Source of the DNA: an uncultured Selenomonadaceae bacterium
GTDB taxonomy: Bacteria > Bacillota > Negativicutes > Selenomonadales > Selenomonadaceae
NCBI GenBank assembly: GCA_905236595.1
Contig: CAJORE010000076.1
Coordinates: 1-8,016, forward strand
Reading direction: 5' to 3'
DNA length: 8,016 nt
Notes under the pieces: model-generated
Databases searched by the model: none
What the model was told of the DNA's origin: nothing
Seen by the model: only the letters and a program-made list of their open reading frames with translations
Program-made: the position numbers and the translations under genes
Shown: piece by piece, positions 6,113 through 8,016 of the stretch
Layout: each line of letters starts with the position of its first letter
How positions within the stretch are numbered: the first letter of the stretch is position 1

Positions 6113-7104
6113 TTTGCTCATGGAACACCACCAACGCCTGCAATATGTATTGCAAACATTGCTACCGCGATGCGGGCGTTGCCGCCGCCGAGGAACTATC
6201 TACGGCGGAAGCGAAAAAACTCTTGGACGGCATTGCCCGCGCCGGGTTCAAAATTATGATTTTTTCGGGAGGCGAGCCGCTAATGCGTCCCGACATAACG
6301 GAGCTTGTCGCTCACGCCGCCGCCCTTAAGCTGATCCCCGTTTTCGGCACGAACGGCACGTTAATCACCGCCGCCAAAGCCCGCGAATTAAAAGCGGCGG
6401 GAGCAAAAGGCATGGGCATCTCCCTTGATTCTTTGGACAAGCACAAACACGACAAATTCCGCGCTTACGAAGGCGCATGGGAAGGCGCCGTGCGCGGCAT
6501 GGAAAATTGCCGGGAGGCCGGTTTGCCCTTTCAAATTCACACGACGGTCATGGATTGGAACAAAGACGAATTGTCCGCCATGACGGATTTTGCGGTAAAA
6601 ATCGGTGCCAAGGCTCACCACTTTTTCTTTTTGGTGCCGACGGGCAGAGCCGCTTCCATTGAAGAAGAATCCCTTCGCGCCAAAGAATACGAAGCGGTGC
6701 TGTCGGCAATAATGAAAAAGCAACAAACGGTGGACATCGAGCTAAAGCCGACCTGTGCGCCGCAATTTATCCGCATCGCGGCGGAGACCGGCATCAAGAC
6801 GCGCTTTCGTCGCGGTTGCCTGGCGGGGCTTTCCTACTGCATCGTCAGTCCCAAAGGCAAAGTGCAACCATGTGCATACCTCAACATGGAAATCGGCAAT
6901 GTTCGGGAAAAACCCTTCGACGTCATTTGGCGGGAAAGCGAAGTGTTTCGCCGTCTGCGCACGCTAAACTACGGCGGCGGGTGCGGCATCTGCAAATACA
7001 AAAATGCGTGCGGCGGCTGTCGGGCGCGGGCGGCGTATTACGCCGACGGCGATTACATGGCCGAAGAGCCGTGGTGCTTATATCGCGAAAGTGCAGGTGA
7101 TTGA
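6109..7104 (+). CDS. nirJ2: Radical SAM/SPASM protein, NirJ2 family (AhbD-like heme maturation enzyme)
   Basis: This 331-residue radical SAM enzyme matches the NirJ2 family, the usual partner of NirJ1 in Firmicutes. The related AhbD decarboxylates two propionates of Fe-coproporphyrin III to vinyls, giving heme b; the exact reaction here is inferred. The SAM-cluster motif CNMYCKHC (Cys11, 15, 18) lies close to the N-terminus. It is followed by FSGGEPLMRPD (52-62), FGTNGTLIT (79-87), GISLDS (103-108) and FQIHTTVMDWN (141-151). A complete SPASM set follows: Cys237-x12-Gly250-x4-Cys255, then Cys292-x2-Cys295-x5-Cys301-x2-Cys304, and Cys323, fitting two auxiliary 4Fe-4S clusters. The 4-nt ATGA overlap with the NirJ1-like gene implies coupled translation and balanced amounts. 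The short N-terminus and shared blocks (GGEPLMR, TNGTLIT) mark the two as diverged paralogues. General peptide-modifying SPASM enzymes share these motifs, but no precursor peptide gene is near. Confidence 0.86.
   Translation: MICSWNTTNACNMYCKHCYRDAGVAAAEELSTAEAKKLLDGIARAGFKIMIFSGGEPLMRPDITELVAHAAALKLIPVFGTNGTLITAAKARELKAAGAKGMGISLDSLDKHKHDKFRAYEGAWEGAVRGMENCREAGLPFQIHTTVMDWNKDELSAMTDFAVKIGAKAHHFFFLVPTGRAASIEEESLRAKEYEAVLSAIMKKQQTVDIELKPTCAPQFIRIAAETGIKTRFRRGCLAGLSYCIVSPKGKVQPCAYLNMEIGNVREKPFDVIWRESEVFRRLRTLNYGGGCGICKYKNACGGCRARAAYYADGDYMAEEPWCLYRESAGD
7095..7100 (+). promoter_or_regulatory. Ribosome binding site deciding the mutM GTG start
   Basis: AGGTGA lies 6 nt before GTG 7107. That start gives MPEMPEVET, the canonical MutM N-terminus with catalytic Pro2 and Glu3. 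The TTG at 7101 would bury Pro2, and ATG 7116 would drop the usual MPE at the front while still giving MPEVE. Confidence 0.6.
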
Positions 7105-7106
7105 CC

Positions 7107-7943
7107 GTGCCGGAAATGCCGGAAGTCGAAACCATTCGCCGGGGCTTAAACAATAAGCTCTGCGGACGCAAAATAATGAACGTTGATATTCTTTTGGGGC
7201 GGCAGATAAAATGGCCGACGACGGAATATTTTCGCGCCATGGTCACGGGACGCACCTTCTGCGGCGCCTCACGCATCGGCAAATATTTGCTGCTCCCCCT
7301 TGACGACGGCAGCGAGATTGTCTTTCACCTGCGCATGACGGGGCATATCGTTTTTCACGAACAACCGCAGGAGGATAAATATGCCCGAATCCGCTTTTTA
7401 TTAGACGGCAACGCCACATTGGTTTACGGCGATTCACGCACTTTAGGTTGCGTCTGGGGACTGAAACGCGGCGAGCGCCATCGCATAAAAGGCTTGGCCG
7501 AAATGGGTGCCGAACCTTTAAGCGACGCTTTTACCGTTTCTTATTTGCAAAATGTTTGCGCCAAACGAAAACTGAAGATAAAACAGCTTATCCTGGAGCA
7601 AAAAGCCATCGGCGGCATCGGCAACATCTACGCCGACGAAGCTTTGTTCGCCGCCAAGATTAACCCGCTGACCGTCGCCGACGCATTGACCGGCGCGGAA
7701 CTTACAAGATTGCACGACGCAATAAACAAAGTCATCGCCGACGGCATAAACGACGGCGGCACGACTTTTCGCGATTACCAAAACGCCGACGGCGGCCAAG
7801 GGCATCATGCGGAAAATTTGTTTGTGTACGGCAGGGCGGGAAAACCTTGCAAAATATGCGGCGCTCCCATCGAAAAAATCACGGTGGGCGGCCGCGGGAC
7901 GCATTTTTGTCCCGTCTGCCAAAAAAGTGAAAGAGCAAAATGA
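7107..7943 (+). CDS. mutM: Formamidopyrimidine-DNA glycosylase (bifunctional DNA glycosylase/AP lyase)
   Basis: MutM/Fpg excises 8-oxoguanine and formamidopyrimidines from DNA and cuts the abasic site by beta,delta-elimination. Read from GTG 7107 the protein has 278 residues, normal for the family. Pro2 is the Schiff-base nucleophile and Glu3 the acid, in MPEMPEVET. Lys59 in IGKYLLL matches the conserved Lys57 of the E. coli enzyme. HLRMTG (74-79) carries the residue that fills the gap left by the flipped base, and DSRTLG (109-114) holds the conserved Arg111. IGGIGNIYADEALF (168-181) is the helix-two-turn-helix with Asn173. The C-terminal zinc finger is Cys248-x2-Cys251-x16-Cys268-x2-Cys271, with Arg263 on its hairpin. 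All catalytic and zinc residues are present. It starts 2 nt after the NirJ2-like stop and overlaps coaE by 4 nt. mutM-coaE is a common Firmicute arrangement; the radical SAM genes in front are less expected. Confidence 0.97.
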   Translation: MPEMPEVETIRRGLNNKLCGRKIMNVDILLGRQIKWPTTEYFRAMVTGRTFCGASRIGKYLLLPLDDGSEIVFHLRMTGHIVFHEQPQEDKYARIRFLLDGNATLVYGDSRTLGCVWGLKRGERHRIKGLAEMGAEPLSDAFTVSYLQNVCAKRKLKIKQLILEQKAIGGIGNIYADEALFAAKINPLTVADALTGAELTRLHDAINKVIADGINDGGTTFRDYQNADGGQGHHAENLFVYGRAGKPCKICGAPIEKITVGGRGTHFCPVCQKSERAK

Positions 7944-8016
7944 AGAAAATAGCACTAACCGGCGGCATCGCCAGCGGCAAAAGCACCGCAGCCGGCATCT
8001 TGCAAAAATTCGGCGC
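7940..8016 (+). CDS. coaE: Dephospho-CoA kinase, N-terminal part (3' partial)
   Basis: CoaE phosphorylates the 3'-hydroxyl of dephospho-CoA, the last step of coenzyme A synthesis. Only 25 full codons and two bases are in the window. They read MKKIALTGGIASGKST, with the P-loop GGIASGKST (residues 8-16) and the family's characteristic opening, then AAGILQKFG. The start ATG overlaps the mutM stop as ATGA. The ribosome site is weak (GAAAGAG at 7929-7935, 4 nt away), so translation probably depends on coupling to mutM. The rest of the gene runs off the right edge. Confidence 0.93.
   Translation, partial: MKKIALTGGIASGKSTAAGILQKFG

Noticed and set aside
5211..6351. Near-repeat DNA segments around the GGEPLMR and TNGTLIT codons of the two radical SAM genes
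   Set aside because: These are conserved active-site blocks of paralogues, not a mobile or regulatory repeat.
4937..7104. Peptide-modifying (RiPP) radical SAM/SPASM system
   Set aside because: No short precursor peptide, protease or exporter gene lies nearby, and both proteins match NirJ1/NirJ2 features rather than peptide maturases.

Overview
The window reads as a continuous, gene-dense, single-direction stretch of a moderately GC-rich anaerobic bacterium. All genes are on the + strand and no mobile element, CRISPR array, tRNA or rRNA is visible. A single-chain pyruvate:ferredoxin oxidoreductase, a tandem NirJ1/NirJ2-type radical SAM pair and mutM followed directly by coaE together suggest an anaerobic Firmicute. 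A Negativicutes-like organism is plausible, but this is an inference from gene content, not a measured placement.

Layout. (1) 1-1485: the C-terminal part of pyruvate:ferredoxin oxidoreductase, cut by the window's left edge and followed by a strong perfect-hairpin terminator (1532-1568). (2) 1600-4223: a tight three-gene cassette made of an AzgA-type NCS2 purine permease, a six-helix DUF4405-like membrane protein whose histidine spacing resembles a di-heme cytochrome b, and a lipid-anchored flavodoxin-like protein. (3) 4224-4326: a short intergenic region holding a 26-bp inverted repeat that overlaps the -35 of a candidate promoter. (4) 4327 to the right edge: a translationally coupled run of a TetR-family regulator, two radical SAM/SPASM enzymes of the NirJ1 and NirJ2 families, formamidopyrimidine-DNA glycosylase (mutM) and the start of dephospho-CoA kinase (coaE). 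Junctions in this run are 1 nt, a 4-nt overlap, 2 nt and a 4-nt overlap.

How the genes may work together. NirJ1/NirJ2-type proteins are related to AhbC and AhbD, which turn siroheme derivatives into heme b in anaerobes. Directly upstream lies a membrane protein with the histidine pattern of a bis-heme b protein and a membrane-anchored flavodoxin. A reasonable hypothesis is that the locus combines late heme maturation with an exported or membrane electron-transfer pair that uses the heme, under control of the TetR-family protein. No ahbA/ahbB, hemA, hemC or other early tetrapyrrole gene lies in the window, so the link depends on genes elsewhere. mutM and coaE are housekeeping genes at the end of the same transcription unit.

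Most of the window is explained by recognisable families. The points most worth following up are the heme-themed gene grouping, the di-heme histidine geometry beside a lipoprotein flavodoxin, the unequal auxiliary-cluster ligands of the two radical SAM paralogues, and the candidate TetR operator.
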